Positions 1-8,120 of a DNA stretch of 64,000 nucleotides are shown piece by piece. The stretch's first letter is position 1, and every line of letters starts with the position of its first letter. The position numbers and the translations under genes are program-made. Origin of the DNA: Pseudomonadota bacterium. Its GTDB lineage: Bacteria > Pseudomonadota > Gammaproteobacteria > Steroidobacterales > JBCBZW01. The stretch spans positions 1 through 64,000 of the forward strand of contig JBCCWS010000022.1 in NCBI GenBank assembly GCA_039193195.1, given 5' to 3'. The notes below the pieces were generated by a model. It was not told the DNA's origin. It ran no database searches and was given only the letters and a program-made list of their open reading frames with translations.

Positions 1-136
1 ACAGGGGCGCCGCTACCAAACCTGGTGGCGATACGCTCAGTTGGGCTGGTCATCGGCGACAACTGTCCCTAACAGACACAGATTGGCTGGTGCGCATTGG
101 TCAAGCTGATGCTGCTAGCCAATTTTCAACGGGCTG

Positions 137-472
137 CTAGTCCCGGTCCTGCACGATCACCGGGCGGCCATCCGGATCGACGAGTTCCAGCAGATGGCTA
201 CCCCAATGGCTCTGCGACCAGGGCGCGCTAACGCTCGCCTCAGGCACGGGCACCGGGGCGTGACGGTCTCCGGTGAGATAGATCCGCATAGCGGGCTCGC
301 GGTCCTCGCTCACCTGCTCTAGGAATACCGCGCCTTCGCTCTCAGGGTGCACGAACTTGCCCGCAGTGCCGAGACTCATTATCAGCTCAAAGCCGAGCGA
401 CTGCCAGAAGGCCTTACTCCCCTCCCAGTCGTGGGTTTCCATGTACAAGTACTCGAGGCCCTTGATCGCCAT
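137..472 (-). CDS. VOC (glyoxalase/bleomycin-resistance fold) family protein
   Basis: Short soluble protein of 111 residues with the pattern of one vicinal-oxygen-chelate half: an N-terminal strand ending in Y-L-Y-M-E-T, a helix with W-x-x-S-K-A-F-W-x-S-L-G-F-E, and a C-terminal H-L-L-E-L-x-D-P-D-G-R strand-turn. The family includes glyoxalases, dioxygenases and antibiotic-binding proteins, so the substrate cannot be named. The ATG at 472 is preferred over the in-frame GTG at 481 because AGAAGG lies about 10 bases before the ATG but abuts the GTG. It is alone on its strand and divergent from the beta-lactamase-like gene. Confidence 0.75.
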   Translation of the reverse strand: MAIKGLEYLYMETHDWEGSKAFWQSLGFELIMSLGTAGKFVHPESEGAVFLEQVSEDREPAMRIYLTGDRHAPVPVPEASVSAPWSQSHWGSHLLELVDPDGRPVIVQDRD

Positions 473-662
473 TGCACTCACCCTTCTGCACTAAGGAGAA
501 CGAGTTGATCCTACACGCAGGCTCACGACGTCACACCACTCGGCGAGTAAGTCGCTAGACCGCGCTAGCCGCTCCTCCGCCGCTGCGATGTGCCGGCGTG
601 GCTTCCCTCAAGTAGGGTTACCCTACAGAACTTCACCACTGAGCGATGCGCAGGGCGAGGGC

Positions 663-2060
663 ATGGCGATGGGACTCTCTCTAGGCCGTGGCGTTGGCGA
701 AATGCGCTTGAGAGCGCCACAACTCGGGTTAACGACTTGTTTTCGGTTAGCGCTGACGTCTGGCGCGTTGCTAGGGCTCGCCGCCTGCGACGTCGACGAC
801 GCCAGCAGCCCCACAGCCTGCTCGCCCACCAACATCGCCCTCACCGCTACCAAGGACAGCGATCGCGTCAACGCCGTCACGAGCCACGTCGATGAGGCCA
901 TGAACGCCCTCATGGGCACGGTCGGCAACGGCTCGTGCAGCGTGGTTCTGGTGGCCGGCAACACGATCAAGACCATCAACGGCTACGGCGACCCGCGGCC
1001 GCCGGAGTCCACGGATTCCATCCCCGTGACCTGGCCCGCGCAGGCGCCCTACTACGTGGGGTCCATCGCCAAGACGGTCACCGCCCTCGCCATGCTGCGG
1101 ATGATCGAGGAGAGTCCGGACCTAGGGCTCGACGACACCCTCGGCGAACACTTGGCCGATTACGACATCCCCTCGGGCTGGTCGGCCCTGACCCTACGCC
1201 AGCTCCTCTCGCACACCAGCGGCATCGCGAAGGACCCCACGAGCATCGACAGCGAGGCGTCCCTGCAAGCGACGTTCCCCGAAGCGGGGGACCACCCCGG
1301 TATTCACCCACGCTACGCCTTCGAGAGCTACAAGCGCTTCATGCCCCCTGGGCTGGGCTTCAATCAGCAGTTCACCGCCCTCTACTCCAACATTGGCTAC
1401 TCCCTGCTCGGCTTGATCATCGACGATCGCGTGGCCGGCGAGCTGGCGGCCGACGCGTCGGGCTACGAAGCTTACGTCTTCGATAACATCGCCCTCGACG
1501 CAGGCGGGCTGAACGAGCCGGCCATGGTGTCTATGTGTTTGGGGGCCTCCTGGCGCGCGGACAACATCGAGAACCTCGCGGCGCCACGCAACGCTGCCGG
1601 GGTTGGCATCTCCGTGTTCCAGGGCAACGGCTGGGAAGGGCCCTCCGGCGGCTGGACCATGACCGTGGGGGATCTGGGTCGGCTCATGATTGCCATGGAG
1701 TACAACGAGCGGATTTCGCCGACCATGCGCGAGGAGATGTTGACCCGCGAAGGCCGCGACTCGGGCACGCAGATGAGCAGTGAGACCGGCGATGAAGTAG
1801 CGCAGTACGCCCTTGGCGTGGCGGTGGAGCCGAGCGGCGCCGAGCCGTACTTCGCCAAGGGCGGTGATATCGACGGTTACACCTCCAACTTCAAGTACTA
1901 CACGTCGGCCAACGTGGGCGCAGGCATCCTGTGCAGCCGCCAAAGCGTGTCGCACGAAGCGCTCCTGGACGCCATCCACGCCATCCTGGAGCCGTGCTTG
2001 GGTGAAGGCTTGAACAAGCCGGCTTTCTGCTCGCCCACCGGCGGGCTGGCGGGCGGTTGA
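663..2060 (+). CDS. Serine hydrolase, class C beta-lactamase/PBP4*-like lipoprotein
   Basis: Predicted exported lipoprotein of about 465 residues in the beta-lactamase-related serine hydrolase family. The N-terminus has a hydrophobic segment ending in L-G-L-A-A-C, a lipobox. The S-x-x-K motif (S-I-A-K, residues 134-137) carries the expected nucleophile and Y-S-N (241-243) is the second motif; H-T-S-G follows S-x-x-K as usual in the family. Members are beta-lactamases, D-aminopeptidases or esterases, and the substrate is not predictable here. The frame opens at 588, but the ATG at 663, with AGGGCGAGG just upstream, gives a better signal peptide. A hairpin terminator follows the stop. Confidence 0.82.
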   Translation: MAMGLSLGRGVGEMRLRAPQLGLTTCFRLALTSGALLGLAACDVDDASSPTACSPTNIALTATKDSDRVNAVTSHVDEAMNALMGTVGNGSCSVVLVAGNTIKTINGYGDPRPPESTDSIPVTWPAQAPYYVGSIAKTVTALAMLRMIEESPDLGLDDTLGEHLADYDIPSGWSALTLRQLLSHTSGIAKDPTSIDSEASLQATFPEAGDHPGIHPRYAFESYKRFMPPGLGFNQQFTALYSNIGYSLLGLIIDDRVAGELAADASGYEAYVFDNIALDAGGLNEPAMVSMCLGASWRADNIENLAAPRNAAGVGISVFQGNGWEGPSGGWTMTVGDLGRLMIAMEYNERISPTMREEMLTREGRDSGTQMSSETGDEVAQYALGVAVEPSGAEPYFAKGGDIDGYTSNFKYYTSANVGAGILCSRQSVSHEALLDAIHAILEPCLGEGLNKPAFCSPTGGLAGG

Positions 2061-2118
2061 CGCGCCGTGCGTAACGGTCGGCCCCCGCCGCAGAGCAACG
2101 AGGGCCGCACGTCGACCT

Positions 2119-2138
2119 AGACCCCGAGGGGGGTCTTT
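2119..2138. terminator. Intrinsic terminator between convergent genes
   Basis: A 7-bp stem (AGACCCC at 2119-2125, GGGGTCT at 2130-2136) with a 4-base loop, followed by a short T run on the + strand. It lies between the serine hydrolase gene (+) and the secreted-protein gene (-), so it may serve both; the T tract is short. Confidence 0.6.
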
Positions 2139-2166
2139 AGTATCTCGGTCCTAGCAGCGCTACTCG

Positions 2167-3963
2167 CTAGTTGCCGGCGAAGTCCGGGATAGCGTACTCG
2201 CTGTACGGGTCGCCCAACACACCGATGCCTTCGATCTCGCCTGTGGCGTGATCGACAGCGCCGCTGACGTTGCCGAAGCAGAAGCCGAAGGTGTCCTCGT
2301 AGGTGGACGAAGTCTCGCCCCAGGGCAGGCCGATGAACAGGCCCGTGGAACCGCAGCTCGTGCTCGTGAGCTGGTCGAAAAGCTCAAAACTATAGCGTCC
2401 GATGTTGCCCACGGAGTTGTTGACGAAGGTCATGTAGCCCGGCCAGGGGAACGACGGGGTGGTACGTCCGATCGGCTTGACCTTACGCGTGGTGTTGCCC
2501 ACACCGATGCCGTTGCCCGGCTCAGCCCCGGTGATGCCCAGCAGCGTCTCGCCATACGCCTTCGTGAACTGAAGCGTGCCTGGCTCTCCCAGATCCTGCA
2601 CTTCGCGTACCGTCCACCCCACGAGCTGGGTGGTGGGAGTACAGCCCCGAATGCGTACCCAGCCAAAGCCGGTCTGCCCCGCAGGATAGCCGAGAGTGCC
2701 CGGCTGCAGACGCAGCGTCTGGCCCGGCGGTAGGCTCGCCTGCGTGCCGGAGCTGATCTGCGTGCCGTTGGCATCGAAGTACTGCACGGTCACGGGCCCG
2801 GCATCCGCGTTGCCTACGTTGGAGACGCCCATCAGCGTCTGGATGATACCGCCGGGGCCAGGATCGAAGCTGAAGTCCGGGTTGACCAGGACCCAGTTGG
2901 GGTCGTTGGCCATCATCGTCGTCGCCATGCGGTAGCGCGTGTTGAGCGCCAGATTGTCGGCGCCATCGTCACCGAAGAAGTCGGTCATGATGCCGTCGCC
3001 GAGGATCGGTAGCCCCTGTTCGCTGGCCACGTGCACCGTGACGTCCAAGTCGGCCCCGACTGCCGGCAGCAGCAGGCTTAGGGCGGTTTCGAAGAACCCA
3101 GGCGCCGCGCCTCCGATAGACAATAGGTGCGATCCAGTGATGTCCAGCAGAGTGCCGTTTGGCGGCAAGGTGATCGTGCGCCACGGAAGGTTGACGACGA
3201 AACCGGTGTTGCGGTCAAAGAAGTCCACGTCGATCGTGATCGTGTTGGGGACATCGTTCGGGTTGACTATCCAAAACGTCGGCAAGTTTCCGTTGAAGAA
3301 GTCGACGGCGGAGCTACTAGTGACCGGCAGCGGACCCCACCACAGTTCCGAGGTCTCGGGCTTGACTTGAAGCTGCTGCGCCGAGGAGGCGCCAGGCGTG
3401 AAGTCGTCCGGGTCGACCAGGCCTGCAACATCGTTGGTGTGCATCAGCGTCGTGCCCACGATGCCCGGGCAGTCCTGCGGGTTGGTCACCCGAATACGCG
3501 CGGAGCCGACGCCAGAGACTGAGCTCAGGTTCACCGGCGTGACGGTGCGGAACTGCTCGGGCGGGATCTGGAGAGAATCCGTCTGTGTCGGGTTGCCGCG
3601 CTCATCGAAAGTGTCGACATCCACATCACACACCGCGGATGGATCGGGGTTGTGGATCGCCATGGCGCTGGTGAAGCCTGAGAAGATCGTTGGTACCGGG
3701 TTGTAGACCAGGCCACCGGCCCATTTCTCCAGCGCACGGTTGCCCTGAAGGTGCGTGCTCGAGTGAACGTAGCGGTGATCTTGAGGGCCGAAGATCGCAG
3801 GAAAGCCCTCAGCCGGCTTGCCGGAGCCTCCGGTGGGGAAGGGGTCGACGACGAAAGTGCATAGCTGCGCGCTAGCGGGCGCAGCAGCGAGGGCCACCGC
3901 TGCAACGAAGACGGATCGCAAAGCAAGGGCTCGATCGCGGGATGATCGAAAGCGAGTACTCAT
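2167..3963 (-). CDS. Secreted protein of unknown function
   Basis: A 598-residue protein with a Sec signal peptide (cleavage expected after A-P-A-S-A near residue 32). The mature part is rich in Gly, Pro, Thr, Asn and Asp with scattered Cys and looks like a series of beta-sandwich units; phrases such as F-x-D-R-N-x-G and V-x-Y-F-D-A-N-G resemble bacterial CARDB/fibronectin-like domains, but I do not recognise a named family. GAGGTGATGT precedes the ATG. No membrane anchor or sorting signal is visible at the C-terminus. It stands alone, convergent with the serine hydrolase gene. Confidence 0.7.
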   Translation of the reverse strand: MSTRFRSSRDRALALRSVFVAAVALAAAPASAQLCTFVVDPFPTGGSGKPAEGFPAIFGPQDHRYVHSSTHLQGNRALEKWAGGLVYNPVPTIFSGFTSAMAIHNPDPSAVCDVDVDTFDERGNPTQTDSLQIPPEQFRTVTPVNLSSVSGVGSARIRVTNPQDCPGIVGTTLMHTNDVAGLVDPDDFTPGASSAQQLQVKPETSELWWGPLPVTSSSAVDFFNGNLPTFWIVNPNDVPNTITIDVDFFDRNTGFVVNLPWRTITLPPNGTLLDITGSHLLSIGGAAPGFFETALSLLLPAVGADLDVTVHVASEQGLPILGDGIMTDFFGDDGADNLALNTRYRMATTMMANDPNWVLVNPDFSFDPGPGGIIQTLMGVSNVGNADAGPVTVQYFDANGTQISSGTQASLPPGQTLRLQPGTLGYPAGQTGFGWVRIRGCTPTTQLVGWTVREVQDLGEPGTLQFTKAYGETLLGITGAEPGNGIGVGNTTRKVKPIGRTTPSFPWPGYMTFVNNSVGNIGRYSFELFDQLTSTSCGSTGLFIGLPWGETSSTYEDTFGFCFGNVSGAVDHATGEIEGIGVLGDPYSEYAIPDFAGN

Positions 3964-4305
3964 ACATCACCTCATCAGGATCTACAGTGACAGCGCCAAC
4001 ACTTCGGGCGCTTCCCTTGTGTAAGGAGTACTCATCGGGTGCGGATTGCCCCTGTCGGGGTCGACAGTCGCGCTGCGACCGAGGGAGTTTCCTCGCATCA
4101 AGTAGAGCGCCCGACGAGAGGAGATGCGTGCGTGCCCACAACCGCCGTGCATCGAACGCTCACCTCCCTCCCGCGCCCGCCCTTCACAACACGAGCCGAG
4201 CTGTCCGCGTACGTCGAGCGCGCCAGCGCCGGCCAGGGGACTGAGATAAGTGTCTATCTGCGGACACTACCCCCTAGTCCATTCCGCCTCAGAGAGGAGC
4301 CCGTC
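3964..4305. other. Intergenic region upstream of two divergent secreted-protein genes
   Basis: 342 bases between divergent starts. The ten-base string GAGTACTCAT occurs twice (near 3954 and 4025). The frame of the downstream gene stays open back to 4039, but its signal peptide and ribosome site place the start at 4306. No other gene or RNA is visible. Confidence 0.4.
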
Positions 4306-6027
4306 GTGCGCATACCCACCCTGACGCGCCGCGCCGCGGTCGCGTGCATCACGAGCGTGATGATGGCCAGTGCAATGGCAGTTGCCGGCGAAGTCACCCT
4401 GGCGGGCACGATCGTCATCCAGGATCCGATCACGTTCGAGATCATTGACGCGGACCCAAGCCCCGAGGCGCTGGTGGACTTCGGTGACAACATTCTCATT
4501 GCTGGATTCAACGACAGCGCACGCCTCACGCTGAGCGGCGGTTTCCAGTCCACCGGTCACCGCCTCACGGTGAGCGAGGCCTTCCAGGCCTCGGGCTTCG
4601 CCTCGGTACAGATCTCCGGCGTTGGCACCCGCCTGGAGCTGCTCGGCTCGCAGCGAGCAGGCTTCGGCTCCCTCGTCATCGCAAACGGTGCCGACGCCTT
4701 CGGTGAACTTATCGTAGACACCGGTGCGGTGGTGGACGCCTCCACATGCCTGGACGCCGACGGGTCATGCTTCGTCATCGTCGGCAATGGGGCGGGACTG
4801 GAGCAAGGCACGCGAGGGTCACTCATCGTGCGCGACGCCGGCACGGAGATCTCCGTCAACGAACGCTTCATCGTCGGCAATCTGGGTGTGCTTGAGGGCT
4901 TTGGCACGCCGGGCGGCGCAGTCACCGGCGAGATGCTGCTGACTGCGGGCGCGCGTGCGGTCGGCAGCGGCTTTGCGATTGGCGCCGCCAACGTGGATCC
5001 CAACCTGGCCACTGGCACCGAAGTTGGGTTCGGCGTGCTCACCGTTAGCGATGGCGCCGAGATGATCGGCGACCTGGCCGCTTACGTCGGCTTCGGCACT
5101 CAGGCTCGGGGGGAGGTGCAGATCAGCACCGGCGGACTTATCCAGCAGCAGGGGTTCCTCGCCGTCGGTCTCGCCGAGGGGGCTGGCGACGTCGATGTGA
5201 ATACCGCGGGTCAGCTGCTGCTCACGGGCGCGGACCCAGCCCTGTTTATCGGTGACGCCTTCTCCGGGGAGAGCGATCGACAGCGCACCAATCGGGTCTC
5301 CGTACACGGCGCTGGCTCAACGCTTCGTCTCGCGGCCCAGAACGGCGCACTTATCGATCTGTTCGCCAACGGCGTAGGGAGCCTCACGGAGCTAAGCGTG
5401 TCGGACTTTGGGGTGATCGATGCGAATGCCGGCGAAGGTGACGGCATCGTTCAGTTAGGTGCCGTGGTAAGCAGCACGGCCGTGCTCAACGTCTCCACGG
5501 CAGGGCGCCTAATCGCTTCGGAGATCTTCGTGAACGACGGCGGGCATCTGGAGGGTGATGGCGGCCTCATCGAGGGAGATGTCTTCATTACGAACGGCGG
5601 CCGGCTGGCGCCGGGCAATTCCGCAGGTATCCTGAGCATCGACGGCAGCCTCGACCTGGATGGGACTCTCAGCGCAGAGATCTTCGGCCTGGACGCAGGG
5701 CAGTTCGACGTACTCGAGGTGAGCGGTAGCGCGGACCTCTCAACAGGGAGAGTCGAACTTCTGCTGAGCGACGGCTTCTTGCTCGAGACCGGTGATCAGC
5801 TGGCCTTGCTCACCGCAGGGGAAGTGCTCGGCTTGGATACGGCTCAGTTCGCGTTCCCGGGTATCGCTCCTGACTTCGTCTTCGATCTGACCTTCGACGG
5901 GCAGACCGGAGACTTAGTGCTCACCGCCCTAAACGACGCCGCCTTCGTGCCCTTGCCGGGCACCCTGCCCCTCCTGGCGGGCGCGCTCGGGCTGCTGCTT
6001 CGCCGGCGCGCGGGGGGCTCTCGCTGA
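4306..6027 (+). CDS. T5SS/PEP-CTERM-associated repeat surface protein with PEP-CTERM-like tail
   Basis: Exported protein of 573 residues. The GTG at 4306 is chosen because AGAGGAG lies 6-7 bases upstream and it opens a clean signal peptide (basic start, hydrophobic core, A-V-A-G-E). The body is a run of about 50-residue Gly-rich repeats of the type L-x-V-S-D-G-A, L-x-V-G-x-G, G-x-V-x-I-S-x-G-G, as in the repeat family shared by autotransporters and PEP-CTERM proteins, which forms beta-solenoids. The C-terminus has V-P-L-P-G-T-L-P, a hydrophobic helix, then R-R-R: a PEP-CTERM-like sorting signal, which would need exosortase elsewhere in the genome. No autotransporter barrel is present. Likely cell-surface or matrix structural protein. 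Confidence 0.8.
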   Translation: MRIPTLTRRAAVACITSVMMASAMAVAGEVTLAGTIVIQDPITFEIIDADPSPEALVDFGDNILIAGFNDSARLTLSGGFQSTGHRLTVSEAFQASGFASVQISGVGTRLELLGSQRAGFGSLVIANGADAFGELIVDTGAVVDASTCLDADGSCFVIVGNGAGLEQGTRGSLIVRDAGTEISVNERFIVGNLGVLEGFGTPGGAVTGEMLLTAGARAVGSGFAIGAANVDPNLATGTEVGFGVLTVSDGAEMIGDLAAYVGFGTQARGEVQISTGGLIQQQGFLAVGLAEGAGDVDVNTAGQLLLTGADPALFIGDAFSGESDRQRTNRVSVHGAGSTLRLAAQNGALIDLFANGVGSLTELSVSDFGVIDANAGEGDGIVQLGAVVSSTAVLNVSTAGRLIASEIFVNDGGHLEGDGGLIEGDVFITNGGRLAPGNSAGILSIDGSLDLDGTLSAEIFGLDAGQFDVLEVSGSADLSTGRVELLLSDGFLLETGDQLALLTAGEVLGLDTAQFAFPGIAPDFVFDLTFDGQTGDLVLTALNDAAFVPLPGTLPLLAGALGLLLRRRAGGSR

Positions 6028-6165
6028 TCGCTCTATGGGGGCGGTCGCATCACGATGCCCGCAATCCTTCGCGATACAGTGGCTTGGAGTTTCCCGGCAC
6101 GCGAGCCCACTCCCGTACGCTGAGGCCCTGCTGGTTCGGGACCGAGAAGCCCCGCGCACCCTACC

Positions 6166-6330
6166 CTAGTGTCTTGAGTTAGAAGTTCGTTGATGAATTC
6201 GCGGCACCTTTTCGCCCCTGAACACGTTGCTCCTCCTCCCGTGGGACCTGCCACGCTCGTCCTCGCGCCGCGCTCAGGCACAAAAACTCGCCTGCGAATT
6301 CATCAACGAACTTCCAACTCAGGACACTAG
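6166..6330. mobile_element. MITE-like element 1 (165 bp)
   Basis: Terminal inverted repeats of 37 bp with two mismatches (6166-6202 against 6294-6330) enclose about 90 bp of non-coding DNA. Both ends are CTAG, which could be a duplicated or palindromic target of the type favoured by some IS5-family elements. No transposase is encoded. It lies two bases from element 2, in the gap between convergent genes. Confidence 0.72.
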
Positions 6331-6332
6331 CT

Positions 6333-6602
6333 CTAGTGGGCCGCTTGGTAAATAAGGTAACGCTCAGTCTGCGTAGGGGCAGCGTCAGTAAGGCGCGTCG
6401 CGCAGCCAGTGGCATCGCCATTGGCAAGCGATGCAACGCCGCGGACGCTGCCCCTGGGCAGACCCGAAGGGCGAGTAGCACGGGCGCCATCGCGGCGTTG
6501 GTCAAATGCAGCCATAGCTCGGCTATGGCCGCATTTGACCGCCTTGCCCTGGCGCCCATGCTACTCGCTGAGCGTCACCTTGTTTACCGAGCGGCCCACT
6601 AG
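6333..6602. mobile_element. MITE-like foldback element 2 (270 bp)
   Basis: Terminal inverted repeats of 35 bp with three mismatches (6333-6367 against 6568-6602), also bounded by CTAG. Inside are two hairpin modules: GGGGCAGCGTC at 6376 pairs with its complement at 6444-6454, and a long imperfect palindrome spans about 6470-6571, centred on GCCATAGC/GCTATGGC near 6518. It encodes no transposase. Its right arm overlaps and supplies the end of the sulfotransferase gene. Confidence 0.72.
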
Positions 6603-8120
6603 GGTCTGACCTTCCGCTTCACACGCCGCAGCAATCAGTGGCGCTAGGTGCGTCTCATAGTGCTGCCAGCGCGCCTTCGAGGAGGTGTAGATGGGCTGGC
6701 GCACCTGCCAGCGACTCGGCGTCTGCACGGCCCGCGAGCTCTCGTGGAAGGCGAGCACGCTCGGATCCCACGGCAACTCCAGGAAGTCCAGCAGGCGGCG
6801 TGCCTGGCGTTCCGGGTCTTGCACCATCGCTTCGTAGGGCGCCTCGATCATCTGCAGCGACGTGACCTCCCCCCAGTGCGCCATCAGCCGCCGGTAGCCA
6901 CGCCAGTAGGTCGCGATGTCCTCGAGGTCCGTCGACCAGCGCTGGTGCACGTTGAAGTTCTGCGAGTAGATCGAAAATCCGTTGTCGCGGATGTCCCGCG
7001 TGCAGTGGATGATCTTCGCGTGTGGCAAGGCGATCGCCACCAACCCGAGCTGCCAGAAGTTGAGGGGCTGCTTGTCGATGATGCGCACAGCGCCCGGCGG
7101 CGCCAAACGCGTCACCTGCGCCGCGTAGTCGTTGCCCAGGGCCTGGGCCTGCGCGTCGGAGAGGTCCGGTGCGTTCTCGGGCCAGGGCGGCTCGGCGCGG
7201 CCGAGGCGATCTGGTGTGCCCGTCGCGAGGTCCGCGAGCACGCCTAGCTCGCCCGCCCCGAAGCAGGCGGGGTGGGCCCCCAGGATCTGCTCGGTGAGCG
7301 TGGTGCCCGAGCGCGGCAGTCCGACGATGAACACAGGCGCCGTCGCGGCGGCCCCCCACCCGGTACGCCCATGAAAGAATTCAGCGGAGAAGATCTCCGT
7401 TAGGCGCTGTACACGCGTCTCGAAGGCGTCCGGAACGAACGGCCCCGCCAGGCTGCGGCGGGCCGCGTTGGCAGCGGTGAGCACGGTGAAGGCCTCGTCG
7501 TAGCGCTGCAGGCGATCGAGCGCCTTTCCTAGCCCATAGCCGATCAGCGCACGGTCGCGGTCCTCGGCGGCCGCCATGCGCTGCTCGGCGAGGGCAATCT
7601 CATCGCTGATGTCCACGCTGCGCCCAAGGCCCAACAGATTCGCTAGCGCTTCCCCATGGTCCGGATAGCGTGCCAAGACGCCGCGATAGGCATCAGCAGC
7701 CGCTTGCGGATCTCCCTGGTCTTCACACAGCTCCCCCAGTCCGAGCCGGGCCGACCGTGAGGTGGGGTCGAGGGCCAGCGCCTGGTCGTAGGCGCGGCGT
7801 GCACCCTCGACCATACCGAGTGCCTGAAGCGCGCGCGCGAGCCTGGTGGCGGCCACCGCGCTCTTGGGTTCCGCGGCCACCCCACGCCTGTAGCACTCGA
7901 GGCCATCGCGGGGCTGCTGGTTGGCGTCGAGCACCTCGCCGAGGCCGATCCAGGCTGCGGCGGCGTGGGGGTTGAGCTTCAGGGACCGACGGAACGCATC
8001 CAGCGCGCCGGCGAGGTCGCCCGCACGCTGCTTCTCCTTCCCCGCCTCGTACCAGCCTCGGCCGGTGGTCGGTGCGGGCGCGGCGGACGCATCAGACCGG
8101 GAATCGCTCAATAGCTCCAC
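6561..8120 (-). CDS. TPR-repeat sulfotransferase
   Basis: A 519-residue protein with tetratricopeptide repeats (about residues 15-230) followed by a sulfotransferase domain. The 5'-phosphosulfate loop G-L-P-R-S-G-T-T lies near residue 265 and indicates PAPS-dependent sulfation of an unknown acceptor. The GTG at 8120 is preferred: AGGTG lies 5 bases upstream and it overlaps the end of the TonB receptor gene by 13 bases, which suggests translational coupling; the frame stays open further upstream but there reads through the receptor. The last 13 residues, including N-K-V-T-L-S-E, are encoded by the arm of MITE 2, so the native C-terminus was probably replaced. Confidence 0.85.
   Translation of the reverse strand: MELLSDSRSDASAAPAPTTGRGWYEAGKEKQRAGDLAGALDAFRRSLKLNPHAAAAWIGLGEVLDANQQPRDGLECYRRGVAAEPKSAVAATRLARALQALGMVEGARRAYDQALALDPTSRSARLGLGELCEDQGDPQAAADAYRGVLARYPDHGEALANLLGLGRSVDISDEIALAEQRMAAAEDRDRALIGYGLGKALDRLQRYDEAFTVLTAANAARRSLAGPFVPDAFETRVQRLTEIFSAEFFHGRTGWGAAATAPVFIVGLPRSGTTLTEQILGAHPACFGAGELGVLADLATGTPDRLGRAEPPWPENAPDLSDAQAQALGNDYAAQVTRLAPPGAVRIIDKQPLNFWQLGLVAIALPHAKIIHCTRDIRDNGFSIYSQNFNVHQRWSTDLEDIATYWRGYRRLMAHWGEVTSLQMIEAPYEAMVQDPERQARRLLDFLELPWDPSVLAFHESSRAVQTPSRWQVRQPIYTSSKARWQHYETHLAPLIAAACEAEGQTLVGRSVNKVTLSE

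Noticed and set aside
6179-6559. 126-codon minus-strand frame across both MITE-like elements
   Set aside because: It merely reads through the inverted repeats and has no family features.
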